Positions 27,422-36,198 of a stretch of DNA of 64,000 nucleotides are shown here, piece by piece. The notes beneath the pieces are model-generated. The model saw only the letters and a list, made by a program, of their open reading frames with translations, was not told where the DNA came from and searched no databases. The stretch's first letter is position 1. Each line of letters starts with the position of its first letter. The translations under genes and the position numbers were made by a program. This DNA is from Mucilaginibacter pineti. GTDB lineage: Bacteria > Bacteroidota > Bacteroidia > Sphingobacteriales > Sphingobacteriaceae. The DNA is taken from NCBI RefSeq assembly GCF_900101875.1, contig NZ_FNAI01000001.1, forward strand, positions 992,001-1,056,000, written 5' to 3'.

Positions 27422-27844
27422 TCACACTCCCCCTTCAGGGGGCCGGGGGGCCTCCTGGCACAACTCAATCAGCACACCATTAGCACTTTTCGGATGAATA
27501 AAGCACACCAGTTTGTTATCGGCCCCGCGTTTGGGTTCGTCACTTAACAGTACAAAACCTTGGTTTTTAAGGCGTGCCATTTCGGCAACAATATCGGTTA
27601 CATCAAAGGCAATGTGGTGAATGCCCTCCCCTTTTTTGGCTATGAATTTGGCTATGGGGCTATCGTCGTCAAGGGCTTGCAGCAGCTCTATTTTATTGGG
27701 ACCTGCCTGCAGAAAAGCGGTTTGAACGCCCTCCCGGGCCACTCTTTCGGTTTTATAAACCGGTGTATTCAGCAATTTTTCGTAGATAAGGCTCGCTATT
27801 TTAATATCGGTTACGGCAATACCAATGTGCTCCACTTTATTCAT
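27422..27844 (-). CDS. mce: methylmalonyl-CoA epimerase
   Basis: 140 residues from the ATG at 27844, cytoplasmic, vicinal oxygen chelate fold. Metal ligands are in VEHIGIAV (His), HHIAFDV (His) and VLIELCQ (Glu). It converts (S)- to (R)-methylmalonyl-CoA in propionate metabolism. The last eight residues (PRPPEGGV) are encoded by a C/G-rich palindrome (CCCCCTTCAGGGGGCC), so a repeat has replaced or extended the 3' end. A degenerate -7 box (AATATTTG) ends 3 bases before the ATG. Confidence 0.93.
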   Translation of the reverse strand: MNKVEHIGIAVTDIKIASLIYEKLLNTPVYKTERVAREGVQTAFLQAGPNKIELLQALDDDSPIAKFIAKKGEGIHHIAFDVTDIVAEMARLKNQGFVLLSDEPKRGADNKLVCFIHPKSANGVLIELCQEAPRPPEGGV

Positions 27845-27920
27845 GTCCAAATATTGTAAATTAATAGTCAGCTTTATTAAATTACGTATGCTTTTAACTA
27901 CAATTCAATAAAAACTTGCG

Positions 27921-27928
27921 TATCTTTG
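27921..27928 (+). promoter_or_regulatory. -7 box of the isc operon
   Basis: TATCTTTG, 22 bases before the iscS ATG. No Rrf2/IscR-like palindrome was seen around it. Confidence 0.65.
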
Positions 27929-27950
27929 TGATGTTAATATATTTTAGTAT

Positions 27951-29162
27951 ATGAATATCCCAATTTATTTAGATAACAACGCAACAACACCTATGGACCC
28001 ACGGGTTCTGGAGGCTATGTTACCCTATTTCAACGAGAAATTTGGTAATGCCGCCAGCCGTAACCATCCTTTTGGATGGGTGGCCGAAGAAGGTGTTGAC
28101 TATGCACGCGAGCAGGTTGCCAAATTAATAGGTGCAACTGATAAAGAAATTATTTTTACTTCAGGCGCTACTGAGTCAGACAACCTTGCTATTAAAGGCG
28201 TGTTTGAAATGTATAAAGAAAAAGGCAACCACATTATAACAACTGTTACCGAGCATAAAGCAGTACTTGACGCTTGCAAGCACGTTGAAAAATTGGGTGG
28301 CAAAGTTACCTACCTTCCGGTTAAGGAAGATGGCCTGGTTGACCTGGCTGTATTAGAAGCAGCCATGACGCCAGAAACCATTCTGGTATCGGTAATGTAT
28401 GGCAACAACGAAATTGGTGTTATTCAGCCTATAAAAGAAATATCGGCAATTGCCCACAAATACGGCGCCCTGTTCATGACAGATGCTGTACAGGCAGTTG
28501 GTAAAATACCTGTTGATGTTAATGCTGATGGTATTGACCTTTTAGCATTATCGGCACATAAAATATACGGGCCTAAAGGTGTTGGCGCTTTATACGTACG
28601 CCGTAAAGGACCACGCGTTAAAGTTACCGCCCAAATGGACGGTGGCGGTCACGAACGCGGTATGCGCTCTGGCACATTAAACGTACCGGGTATTGTTGGC
28701 CTGGGTAAAGCCTGCGAACTTTGCGGTTTAGAAATGGAAAGCGAAGCAAAACGTTTATCAGCTTTGCGCGATAAATTGGAAAAAGCGTTAACCGTACTGG
28801 AAGAAAGCTACGTAAACGGAAACGTTGAACACCGCTTACCGCATGTTGCCAATATCTCTTTCAAATATGTTGAAGGCGAAGGCTTAATGATGGCCATGAA
28901 AGACCTTGCAGTATCGTCAGGATCTGCTTGTACTTCGGCATCGTTGGAGCCATCATACGTACTGAAAAGCTTAGGTTTATCAGACGACCTGGCACATTCA
29001 TCTATCCGTTTTGGTTTAGGCCGCTTTACTACCGAAGAAGAAGTTGATTATGCTGTTGCAGTAACCCTTAAAGCGGTTACCCACCTGCGCGAACTTTCAC
29101 CGCTTTGGGAAATGTTTAAAGAAGGCATCGACCTTAACTCAATTGAGTGGGCAGAACATTAA
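27951..29162 (+). CDS. iscS: cysteine desulfurase IscS
   Basis: 403 residues, cytoplasmic PLP enzyme that releases sulfur from cysteine as a persulfide for Fe-S clusters and thiolated tRNA. PLP lysine in [11 protein letters not shown]; the active Cys loop [10 protein letters not shown] is the group I type. N-terminal [14 protein letters not shown] is typical. First gene of iscS-iscU-iscA; a word array follows the stop codon. Confidence 0.97.
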   Translation: MNIPIYLDNNATTPMDPRVLEAMLPYFNEKFGNAASRNHPFGWVAEEGVDYAREQVAKLIGATDKEIIFTSGATESDNLAIKGVFEMYKEKGNHIITTVTEHKAVLDACKHVEKLGGKVTYLPVKEDGLVDLAVLEAAMTPETILVSVMYGNNEIGVIQPIKEISAIAHKYGALFMTDAVQAVGKIPVDVNADGIDLLALSAHKIYGPKGVGALYVRRKGPRVKVTAQMDGGGHERGMRSGTLNVPGIVGLGKACELCGLEMESEAKRLSALRDKLEKALTVLEESYVNGNVEHRLPHVANISFKYVEGEGLMMAMKDLAVSSGSACTSASLEPSYVLKSLGLSDDLAHSSIRFGLGRFTTEEEVDYAVAVTLKAVTHLRELSPLWEMFKEGIDLNSIEWAEH

Positions 29163-29196
29163 TAAGATTTGAGATGTTAGATATGAGATTTGAGAC
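29163..29196 (+). repeat. post-stop word array W8 (GATTTGAGAT words)
   Basis: Begins in the TAATAA after iscS: GATTTGAGATGTTAGATATG and so on, then AT-rich TTTAGAATTTAGAAATTAG copies to about 29235. No clean inverted partner. Confidence 0.7.
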
Positions 29197-29271
29197 TCAA
29201 ACCCTGGCATCTTTTTAGAATTTAGAAATTAGAGTTTAGGATTTTCCTTAACCAATATAAAAATAAAAAAA

Positions 29272-29685
29272 ATGGCATATTCAGATAAAGTAATCGATCA
29301 CTACACTAACCCCCGCAATGTGGGCACTTTGGATAAAAGCAGCCACAAAGTAGGTACCGGCTTAGTTGGTGCGCCTGAGTGCGGCGACGTAATGCGCCTG
29401 CAGATACAGGTTGATGATAACAATGTTATCACCGATGCAAAATTTAAAACTTTCGGATGCGGTTCTGCAATCGCGTCATCATCATTAGCTACCGAGTGGT
29501 TAAAAGGTAAAAGCATCGACGATGCCATGAAGATAGACAACATGGATATCGTTGAAGAGCTTGCATTGCCACCGGTAAAGATCCACTGCTCGGTTTTAGC
29601 AGAGGACGCTATTAAAGCGGCTATTAATGATTTCCGCGTTAAAAACGGCTTAGCGCCAATTGAAAGCGAAAAAGTACACCATTAA
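29272..29685 (+). CDS. iscU: Fe-S cluster assembly scaffold IscU
   Basis: 137 residues, cytoplasmic. Three cluster Cys are in GAPECGDVM, FGCGSAIASSS and KIHCSVLAEDA, with the conserved Asp after the first. The C terminus is complete. It receives sulfur from IscS and iron to build [2Fe-2S] and [4Fe-4S] clusters. Confidence 0.97.
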   Translation: MAYSDKVIDHYTNPRNVGTLDKSSHKVGTGLVGAPECGDVMRLQIQVDDNNVITDAKFKTFGCGSAIASSSLATEWLKGKSIDDAMKIDNMDIVEELALPPVKIHCSVLAEDAIKAAINDFRVKNGLAPIESEKVHH

Positions 29686-29820
29686 TTTAGATTTGAGATG
29701 TTAGATATGAGATTTGAGATTTCATATCTGATGCAGATCTTTAAATGGTAAGTTGTTTAAAAGATTGAGTGGAGATTAAGGCTTTTGCCTCATATCTCAA
29801 ATCTCATATCTCACATCTAA
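29686..29820. repeat. word-palindrome W9 inside the isc operon
   Basis: Left arm 29690-29730 with TTAGATTTGAGATGTTAGAT-type words, inverted right arm 29789-29820, about 30 bases each, loop about 60 bases. It lies between iscU and iscA and would form a hairpin in the operon mRNA. Confidence 0.85.
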
Positions 29821-29826
29821 GAAGAA

Positions 29827-30153
29827 ATGGTAACTGTAACTGATAAAGCAAAAAGTAAAATAGAACACCTCATGCAGGATGGCGGGCTTGATGCCTCTTA
29901 TTTTCTGCGGGTTTCTGTGCAGGGTGGTGGTTGCTCCGGCTTATCATACAACCTTGATTTTGATAACGAAGAAAAAAAGGGCGACCAGTTTTTTGAAGAC
30001 CAGGGCGTTAGGATGGCGTTGGATATGAAATCGTTCCTGTACCTTGCCGGTACCGAACTTGATTTTTCTGACGGACTTAACGGCAAAGGCTTCAACTTTC
30101 ACAACCCCAACGCCAGTCGCACCTGCGGCTGCGGCGAAAGTTTCTCCGTATAA
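29827..30153 (+). CDS. A-type Fe-S carrier protein (IscA/ErpA-like)
   Basis: 108 residues, cytoplasmic. Three Cys ligands in GGGCSGLSY and TCGCGESF near the C terminus (CGCG). Carries clusters from IscU to apoproteins. Last gene of the cluster, followed by a terminator; hscA, hscB and ferredoxin genes are not adjacent. Confidence 0.93.
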   Translation: MVTVTDKAKSKIEHLMQDGGLDASYFLRVSVQGGGCSGLSYNLDFDNEEKKGDQFFEDQGVRMALDMKSFLYLAGTELDFSDGLNGKGFNFHNPNASRTCGCGESFSV

Positions 30154-30173
30154 AAAATTTACGCGATATACAA

Positions 30174-30212
30174 GAAGAGGCTGTCTCAAAAGCGAGGCAG
30201 CCTCTTTTCTTT
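30174..30212 (+). terminator. terminator of the isc operon
   Basis: AAGAGGCTG and CAGCCTCTT stem with TTTTCTTTTT tail. Confidence 0.88.
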
Positions 30213-30216
30213 TTCC

Positions 30217-30305
30217 GTAGAGACGCAATATTTTGCGTTTCCCCCTTGCAAATCAATCTGCAAAGGGTTCTGCATAGCCTTAGACGCAAAATATTGCGTC
30301 TCTAC
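30217..30305. repeat. palindromic repeat family H
   Basis: GTAGAGACGCAATATTTTGC and its complement form the ends; the inner part holds a second small stem. It fills the gap between the isc operon and the 71-residue gene. Similar GTAGAGACGC palindromes are widespread in other bacteria by general knowledge. Confidence 0.88.
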
Positions 30306-30414
30306 ATTAGAATACCTTCTCCCATAACAATTTGTTAATGAAAGCATAAAGCAAATACAACTTTGCTTTTAACTATGTTGGTTATACTTGCAATAAACAA
30401 CTATAACAAATGTT

Positions 30415-30630
30415 ATGACAAATTCAATTCTTGAAATCACCGAAAACGAGTACCTGATAAAACTAAACAGGAGTAATTTCAACCTGTCGTTCATCAGGAG
30501 TTTATTAAAGATGGTTGAAGTGTCTAACCCAACCGAAGATAGCGACTACACTTACAGCGATGCTGTACATCACCCCTATCAAAACCACTCGGCCACTGCA
30601 GACTACTTTAGCGCCATCGACGAAAAATAA
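30415..30630 (+). CDS. small hypothetical protein
   Basis: 71 residues: a short alpha/beta N-terminal part (about 1-36, basic) and a Tyr/His/Ser-rich acidic tail. It resembles small Bacteroidota proteins of unknown role. Own terminator at 30629-30658 supports it as a gene. Confidence 0.65.
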   Translation: MTNSILEITENEYLIKLNRSNFNLSFIRSLLKMVEVSNPTEDSDYTYSDAVHHPYQNHSATADYFSAIDEK

Positions 30631-30658
30631 AAGGGACCCAATTTTTGGGCCCCTTTTA
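30629..30658 (+). terminator. intrinsic terminator
   Basis: AAAAGGG with CCCAA and its complement, followed by T run (TTTTATTTTTTTC). Confidence 0.88.
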
Positions 30659-30770
30659 TTTTTTTCTTTTCCTTTTCTTCTATTCTCGAAATTTATCCCA
30701 GGGAATCTTCTATTCATAAAGTCTTTTATCCTTTGTCCAAAGAGTCTAAAAGTCCCCTTGTTCCAAAGTC

Positions 30771-31319
30771 TTAAAACTGGCGATATCCGCCTTTTACTAC
30801 TTGCTTATCCATTTGGGCCAACTGGCCTTTCATCATCTTTATCTGATCGGCAAGTAGTTTGTTCTTATCATCTTTGGCGGCTTCAGACAGGTACATCTGT
30901 GCTTCGCGTTTGTTGCGTTTTGCCATAGAGATCCCCGCAAGACTCAACTTAGCCAGCGCCGTGTTATGCGACATTTTCATACCCAACGACAATGCCTTTT
31001 TAAAGTATTTTTCTGATTTCATCGGCGCCTTGCGCGATTCTATCAAACCTATCAACAGGTTATAATAACCATGTTGATTTTTGTGCAGTTGTTTTTCATA
31101 ATCAGTTATTTTATACAACCACTCCTCGGCTTTAGCCTGATTATCTTTACGCAAAAAGTACTGCGCTATGATCATGTTTTCGTTAAAGAAAAAGCTTAGC
31201 AATACAATACCGCCAAACAGCAGTGATAAAATTCCCCAGCCCCAAAAGCCAAAGGCGCAAAGTGCAACGGCAGCACCAAACAACACACACGCAACAATTA
31301 ACCGAACAATATTTGACAT
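30771..31319 (-). CDS. TPR-like membrane protein of unknown function
   Basis: 182 residues from the ATG at 31319 (the frame extends upstream to a TTG). Two hydrophobic helices at about 4-45, then a soluble helical region with TPR-like spacing (EEWLYKITDYEKQL, GYYNLLIGLIESR, KYFKKALSLGMKM). Probably anchored to the inner membrane with a protein-binding domain in the cytoplasm. Transcribed divergently from ung. Confidence 0.75.
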   Translation of the reverse strand: MSNIVRLIVACVLFGAAVALCAFGFWGWGILSLLFGGIVLLSFFFNENMIIAQYFLRKDNQAKAEEWLYKITDYEKQLHKNQHGYYNLLIGLIESRKAPMKSEKYFKKALSLGMKMSHNTALAKLSLAGISMAKRNKREAQMYLSEAAKDDKNKLLADQIKMMKGQLAQMDKQVVKGGYRQF

Positions 31320-31391
31320 AATTTCTTTACTATATATTAAGCGCAAATATCTGTTTATTTGTACGCTTAACCAACATCTATATTAATATTT

Positions 31392-32069
31392 ATGGCAAAC
31401 TCATTAGATCCGTCATGGCTTGAAGTTTTAGGCAATGAATTTGGCAAGGATTACATGGTAAAACTGAAACAATTTTTACAAACCGAGAAGGAACAAGGCC
31501 AAATAGTTTACCCAAAAAACAGTGATATTTTTAATGCTTTTAACACCACCCACTTTAATGATGTAAAAGTGGTAATACTTGGGCAGGATCCCTATCACGG
31601 TGCGCACCAGGCCCACGGGCTTTCCTTTTCGGTACAAAAGGGCATAGCCGTTCCCCGCTCGCTCATGAATATCTATAAAGAACTGCAAACCGATATCCCG
31701 GGCTATAAGGTACCTACGCACGGCAACCTGGAAGAATGGGCCGCACAGGGCGTATTACTGCTTAACGCCACGTTAACCGTAAGGGCAAGTACGCCGGGAT
31801 CGCATCAAAAAAGAGGCTGGGAAGAATTTACCGACGAGGTGATAAAAACTATCTCTGATAAAAAGGAAGGTATTGTATTTATCCTGTGGGGAGCCTTTGC
31901 GCAGTCGAAAGCGGTGCTTATAGATGAGAAAAAGCATTTCATCCTCAAATCGCCTCACCCCTCCCCCTTCTCTGCCGACAGGGGATTTTTCGGCAGCAAG
32001 CCATTCTCAAAAACAAACGAAATTTTAAAGAAAGAAGGTAAAAAGGAAATTGACTGGCAGATTCATTAG
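31392..32069 (+). CDS. ung: uracil-DNA glycosylase
   Basis: 225 residues, cytoplasmic. Family 1 UDG: water-activating GQDPYHG at 64-70, GLSFSV for uracil recognition, LLLNATLTV with the uracil-binding Asn, and HPSPFSA as the minor-groove loop. Removes uracil from DNA. Its stop codon TAG is part of the TTAGATGTGC word starting the next repeat. Confidence 0.97.
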   Translation: MANSLDPSWLEVLGNEFGKDYMVKLKQFLQTEKEQGQIVYPKNSDIFNAFNTTHFNDVKVVILGQDPYHGAHQAHGLSFSVQKGIAVPRSLMNIYKELQTDIPGYKVPTHGNLEEWAAQGVLLLNATLTVRASTPGSHQKRGWEEFTDEVIKTISDKKEGIVFILWGAFAQSKAVLIDEKKHFILKSPHPSPFSADRGFFGSKPFSKTNEILKKEGKKEIDWQIH

Positions 32070-32211
32070 ATGTGCAAATTTCAAATGTGCAGATGTGCAG
32101 ATGAAAAATAAATGTTCAGGATTCGGATCTGCCGATACTAAACAAAAAATGTGCAAATCAGCCTATTGAAGCTCATTTGCACATCTGAAATCTGCATATC
32201 TGCACATCCAA
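32068..32211. repeat. word-palindrome W10 (GATGTGCAGAT words)
   Basis: Left arm 32068-32103 and inverted right arm 32172-32210 lie between the convergent ung and lrp-type genes; each arm begins at or within 5 bases of a stop codon. Arms share GATGTGCAAA, TTTCAGATGTGC and similar words and would give a bidirectional terminator-like hairpin. Confidence 0.87.
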
Positions 32212-32213
32212 CC

Positions 32214-32684
32214 TTAATACTCCAGCGGTACTATCGGTTCTTTTTTACTGGTAGACATGATCATCATGGTTTGGAAGGTTTTTACCACGGTAATGCGGCT
32301 AATTTTCTCCATGATCAGTTGTTCGTATGATTTGATGTCGCGCACGTAAACTTTAAGTAAAAAATCGCACTGGCCGGTTACGTGGTGGCACTCGGTAATT
32401 TCCTTTATCGTTTGTATCTCATCCAAGAATGTTTGAATGGTGTTTTTCTGGTGAAAATCTAAAGAAATTTGGATAAAGGTTTTAATGCCCAAGCCAAGTT
32501 TTTCTTCGTCAACCAGCGCATGATAGCTCTTTATGTATTCCGCGTTTTCCAGCTTGCGCACACGCTCCAGCGTTGGTGCCGGCGAAAGCCCAATCTCGTT
32601 AGAAAGTTGAAGGTTAGTTATCCTTCCGTTTTCCTGTAAAATCTTAAGTATCTGTAGGTCTATTTTATCTAATTCAGCAGCCAT
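32214..32684 (-). CDS. Lrp/AsnC-family transcriptional regulator
   Basis: 156 residues from the ATG at 32684 (12 upstream codons in frame are rejected because the -7 box lies there). N-terminal wHTH (LQILKILQENGRITNLQLSNEIGLSPAPTLERVRKLE) and C-terminal RAM/ACT ligand domain (ITECHHVTGQCDFLLKV). Usually octameric and amino-acid responsive. The target is unknown; it is divergent from mntR. Confidence 0.93.
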   Translation of the reverse strand: MAAELDKIDLQILKILQENGRITNLQLSNEIGLSPAPTLERVRKLENAEYIKSYHALVDEEKLGLGIKTFIQISLDFHQKNTIQTFLDEIQTIKEITECHHVTGQCDFLLKVYVRDIKSYEQLIMEKISRITVVKTFQTMMIMSTSKKEPIVPLEY

Positions 32685-32692
32685 AGTACATG

Positions 32693-32700
32693 CAAATATA
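32693..32700 (-). promoter_or_regulatory. -7 box of the lrp-type gene
   Basis: Minus-strand TATATTTG with a TTTG 17 bases upstream, 8 bases before the ATG. Confidence 0.7.
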
Positions 32701-32771
32701 ATATAATCCCATTTACACAAAATTATATTTCTCTTAAAACGGCAACAACAAAAATATATTTCCCAACATGC

Positions 32772-32795
32772 AAAATTTAGATTAGTCTAAATTTT
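32772..32795 (+). promoter_or_regulatory. MntR-type operator
   Basis: A perfect 10-bp inverted repeat (AAAATTTAGA and TCTAAATTTT) around TTAG. It resembles DtxR-family boxes and covers the -33 region of the mntR promoter, so autoregulation is likely. Confidence 0.7.
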
Positions 32796-32799
32796 TTAT

Positions 32800-32807
32800 T
32801 AGATTTG
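32800..32807 (+). promoter_or_regulatory. -7 box of mntR-mntH
   Basis: TAGATTTG fits TAnnTTTG, 5 bases before the ATG at 32813. Confidence 0.7.
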
Positions 32808-32812
32808 TATAA

Positions 32813-33466
32813 ATGAATACATTAGCCGAGGAAAACTACCTTAAATCCATATATCACCTCTCTATAAGTGCTGATAATGTGAGCACTAATCAAATAGCTG
32901 CGGCGCTAAATACCAAAGCATCCTCGGTAACAGACATGCTAAAAAAGCTGGCCGAAAAGGCTCTGATAAACTATACGCGGTACCAGGGTGTTAATCTTAC
33001 ACCATCCGGCGAAAAAATTGCCATCAATATTATCCGCAAACACCGCCTTTGGGAGTACTTTTTGGTAGAGAAACTTAACTTTAAGTGGGATCAGGTGCAT
33101 GACATGGCCGAAGAAATGGAGCACATATCGTCGGCCGAACTCATCGACAGGCTGGACGAGTTCATGGGCCACCCCCGGCATGACCCGCATGGCGACCCGA
33201 TACCAGACAGCGAGGGTCGTTTTAAAACAGCCGAGTTAAAACCGGTTTCGGCATTAATGGTAAACCAGTGTGGCATCATTTCGGGCGTTCGCGATCATAC
33301 TTCGCCATTTTTACAATACCTGGAAAAGCAACAGCTCACCATCGGCAAAAAAATTACCATTACCGATATCATTGAATACGATCATTCGGTAGCATTAAAA
33401 ACAGATACAGAAAAAGAAGTACACATTAGCCGCGAAGTGGCAAATAATTTACTGATAGCCCTATGA
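32813..33466 (+). CDS. mntR: DtxR/MntR-family metal-dependent repressor
   Basis: 217 residues. N-terminal wHTH (about 1-65, TNQIAAALNTKASSVTDMLKKL), dimerisation and metal-binding domain with H-x-LWEYFLVEKL and EEMEHISSAELIDRLDEF (about 70-125), and a C-terminal SH3/FeoA-like domain (about 145-217). It probably represses the manganese transporter encoded by the next gene, whose ATG overlaps its stop codon (ATGA). Confidence 0.92.
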   Translation: MNTLAEENYLKSIYHLSISADNVSTNQIAAALNTKASSVTDMLKKLAEKALINYTRYQGVNLTPSGEKIAINIIRKHRLWEYFLVEKLNFKWDQVHDMAEEMEHISSAELIDRLDEFMGHPRHDPHGDPIPDSEGRFKTAELKPVSALMVNQCGIISGVRDHTSPFLQYLEKQQLTIGKKITITDIIEYDHSVALKTDTEKEVHISREVANNLLIAL

Positions 33467-35364
33467 GCAACAACAATACTAATCATTCATTAGGCAACGT
33501 ACACGGCTCGGTTGATCCAGAAAGCAAAACCGGCTGGAAAAAGATCATGGCCTTTTTAGGTCCCGCCTACTTAGTAAGCGTGGGCTACATGGACCCGGGC
33601 AACTGGGCAACCGACCTTGCCGGGGGCAGCGCCTTTGGTTATAAGCTTATATGGGTGCTGTTTGCATCAAATTTAATTGCCCTGCTGCTGCAATCGCTGG
33701 CGGCAAGGCTTGGCATCGTTCGCGGGCTCGATCTGGCACAGGCCTCTAAAAACGCTTATCCACGCTTCGTGAATTTCTGGCTGTACATACTGGCCCAGAT
33801 AGCCATTATAGCCTGCGATCTGGCCGAGATCATTGGTATGGCCATCGGTTTAAAATTGCTGTTTCACCTGCCGCTTATCTGGGGGGTATCATTAACCATT
33901 ACCGATACCGTGCTGATGCTTTGGCTCATGAACAAAGGCATGCGCAAGCTGGAGGGTTTTATTATTTCGATGATCTTTATTATCGGCATCTCCTTTTTGG
34001 TAGAGATGTTTATTGTAGGGCCGGATATTGTGGATGTTGCCAAAGGTTTTATCCCCAGCAATTTGTTTGGGCAGGATAAGGTGAGCCAGCAAATGCTGTA
34101 CATTGCCATTGGTATAATTGGTGCCACGGTAATGCCGCATAACCTGTACCTGCACTCGTCGCTGGTGCAAACACGCAAGATAACCCGCACCGAGGAGGGC
34201 TTTAAATCTGCCATAAAATTCAACCTGTTTGATACAGTTATAGCCCTCAACCTCGCATTTTTTGTGAACGCGGCCATACTTATACTGGCGGCTACTGCCT
34301 TCTTCAAAAACGGTTATTTCCAGGTTGCCGAAATACAGGATGCCTATAAATTACTGGAACATATTTTCGGTAAAATAGCGCCCGTACTGTTTGCCGTAGC
34401 ACTCATAGCATCCGGACAAAGCTCAACCATTACCGGTACCCTTGCCGGCCAAATAATTATGGAGGGCCACATTAACCTGCGTATTGAGCCCTGGCTGCGC
34501 CGATTACTTACCCGGGTGCTGGCCATAGTACCGGCCGTTTTCACCATTATTTATTTTGGCGAAGATGCGCTGGGCAGCCTTATTATATTAAGCCAGGTAG
34601 TGCTAAGTCTGCAACTGGGCTTTGCGGTGATCCCGCTTATTCATTTTACATCTGATAAAAAGCGGATGGGTAATTTCGCCATTAGTCTTAAAGTAAAGAT
34701 CCTTGCCTGGGCAAGCGCCATACTCATAGTAGGCCTGAACGCCAAACTGGTATATGACCAAATTGGCGATTGGCTAAGCGGCAACAAAAATGCCGACATC
34801 TACATTTATGTTTTTGTAGTACCCATAGTAATAGCCATTGCTTTACTATTGCTGTATGTATTTTTACGCCCCATGCTATTTAAACACGCCGATAAGCCTG
34901 CCTACGTACCGCATGGCATTGCCGGCGCTATTACCGAGTTGGATGCCGTTACCTACAAGCATCTGGCCATTACCATAGATTTTTCAAAGAATGATAACGA
35001 CTGCCTGCGCCATGCCATTATGCAGGGCGGTAAACAAGCCACCTATACACTTATTCACGTGGTAGAAACCGCCGGTGCCCGCTATTACGGCGGCCAGGTA
35101 CTGGATAACGAAACCCAAAGTGATGCCGACAACCTCGACAAATACGTACAAGCCATGAAGAAACTTGGTTACAAAGCCGAAGCGGAGATTGGCTACGGCA
35201 GCCCCGCCACCGCCATTGCAGACATTGTGAACAAGAACGGGGTTGATTTTATAGTGATGGGATCGCACGGGCACAAGGCACTCAAGGACCTCATATTCGG
35301 CACAACCGTAAACTCGGTAAGGCACATGGTAAATGTACCGGTGCTTATTGTGAAGCCGCAGTAG
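33463..35364 (+). CDS. mntH: NRAMP manganese transporter fused to a universal stress protein domain
   Basis: 633 residues. The NRAMP part (about 25-470, 11 or so helices, inner membrane) has DPGN at 44-47 and MPHN at 224-227, the metal-coordinating motifs for Mn2+/Fe2+ uptake with protons. A cytoplasmic UspA domain follows (about 498-633) with the ATP-binding pattern G600-x2-G603-x9-G613-T. The fusion suggests nucleotide control of metal import. First four bases overlap mntR. Also found in other Bacteroidota, by general knowledge. Confidence 0.93.
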   Translation: MSNNNTNHSLGNVHGSVDPESKTGWKKIMAFLGPAYLVSVGYMDPGNWATDLAGGSAFGYKLIWVLFASNLIALLLQSLAARLGIVRGLDLAQASKNAYPRFVNFWLYILAQIAIIACDLAEIIGMAIGLKLLFHLPLIWGVSLTITDTVLMLWLMNKGMRKLEGFIISMIFIIGISFLVEMFIVGPDIVDVAKGFIPSNLFGQDKVSQQMLYIAIGIIGATVMPHNLYLHSSLVQTRKITRTEEGFKSAIKFNLFDTVIALNLAFFVNAAILILAATAFFKNGYFQVAEIQDAYKLLEHIFGKIAPVLFAVALIASGQSSTITGTLAGQIIMEGHINLRIEPWLRRLLTRVLAIVPAVFTIIYFGEDALGSLIILSQVVLSLQLGFAVIPLIHFTSDKKRMGNFAISLKVKILAWASAILIVGLNAKLVYDQIGDWLSGNKNADIYIYVFVVPIVIAIALLLLYVFLRPMLFKHADKPAYVPHGIAGAITELDAVTYKHLAITIDFSKNDNDCLRHAIMQGGKQATYTLIHVVETAGARYYGGQVLDNETQSDADNLDKYVQAMKKLGYKAEAEIGYGSPATAIADIVNKNGVDFIVMGSHGHKALKDLIFGTTVNSVRHMVNVPVLIVKPQ

Positions 35365-35376
35365 CGACTGCAGATT

Positions 35377-35533
35377 ACTCACCCGGCTACGCTGCGCTGG
35401 CCACCCTTTCTTTGCCTTCGGCGGAAAGAGGGGTTTGCAAAGTTTGATATTGATTAATAAACAAAACCTTCCCCACCCTCTTTCCAGCGAAGCTGAAGAG
35501 AGGGTGGACGCACGAAGTGCCGGCGGGGTGAGT
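35377..35533. repeat. palindromic repeat family C, copy C1
   Basis: ACTCACCCGGCTACGCTG at the left pairs with the right end (GGGGTGAGT), with GGCGGAAAGAGGGG and CCACCCTCTTTCC in the stem. It begins 12 bases after the mntH stop. Occupies most of the gap to smpB, which also carries a remnant CAGATTCTTCGCTCCGCTCA. Confidence 0.88.
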
Positions 35534-35639
35534 AGAAATGGTTGCAGGTCCTATATACAAACAGTAGAGCAGATTCTTCGCTCCGCTCAGAATGACAAAC
35601 TGATTATAACAACCCAAATTCGACAAGTAAAATTTTACG

Positions 35640-35647
35640 TAAGTTTG
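35640..35647 (+). promoter_or_regulatory. -7 box of smpB
   Basis: TAAGTTTG, 21 bases before the ATG; followed by a small CAGCTTTAGCTG palindrome in the leader. Confidence 0.6.
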
Positions 35648-35668
35648 CAGCTTTAGCTGCCCTGAAAA

Positions 35669-36121
35669 ATGATAGAGGATAAAGTATATATAAAGAACAA
35701 GAAAGCTTATTTTGAGTACCACATACTGGATAAATACGTAGCCGGGATTAAACTGCTGGGCACCGAAATTAAATCTATCCGCGAAGGTAAGGCAAACATC
35801 AATGATGCTTTTTGTACGTTTATCAGCAACCAGCTTTACGTACGCAACCTGCATATCTCAGAATATTCGTTCGGCTCGTTTTATAACCACGAAGCTAAGC
35901 GCGACCGCGTGCTGCTGCTCAACAAAAAAGAACTCAAAAAACTCCTTACCCGCGGCGAAGAAAAAGGCCTGACCATTGTACCCCTGGCCCTATTCATTAG
36001 CGAACGCGGCTTTGCCAAACTTGAAATTGGCCTTGCCCAGGGTAAAAAAACCTTCGACAAGCGCGATACCATGAAAGAACGCGATACCAAAATTGAAATG
36101 GACAGGGCAATGAAAAGGTAA
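35669..36121 (+). CDS. smpB: SsrA-binding protein SmpB
   Basis: 150 residues, an OB-fold beta barrel that binds tmRNA for trans-translation. Core KAYFEYHILDKYVAGIKLLGTEIKSIREG and the C-terminal basic tail KKTFDKRDTMKERDT are typical. No ssrA gene was seen in the window. Confidence 0.96.
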   Translation: MIEDKVYIKNKKAYFEYHILDKYVAGIKLLGTEIKSIREGKANINDAFCTFISNQLYVRNLHISEYSFGSFYNHEAKRDRVLLLNKKELKKLLTRGEEKGLTIVPLALFISERGFAKLEIGLAQGKKTFDKRDTMKERDTKIEMDRAMKR

Positions 36122-36142
36122 TAAGTTATCTAAGCACATATA

Positions 36143-36180
36143 AAAAGAAAAGAGGCGCAAATTGCGCCTCTTTTCTTTTT
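36143..36180. terminator. bidirectional intrinsic terminator
   Basis: AAAAGAAAAGAGGCGCAA and its complement with a 2-base loop; ends in A and T runs. Confidence 0.93.
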
Positions 36181-36198
36181 ATAGCCATACTTTCAAGC

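Noticed and set aside
30515..30928. 137-residue frame overlapping the 71-residue gene and its terminator
   Set aside because: It crosses an intrinsic terminator and the convergent TPR gene, and shows no protein-like pattern.
35387..35854. 155-residue frame antisense to smpB and the C1 repeat
   Set aside because: Antisense to smpB; composition reflects the repeat.
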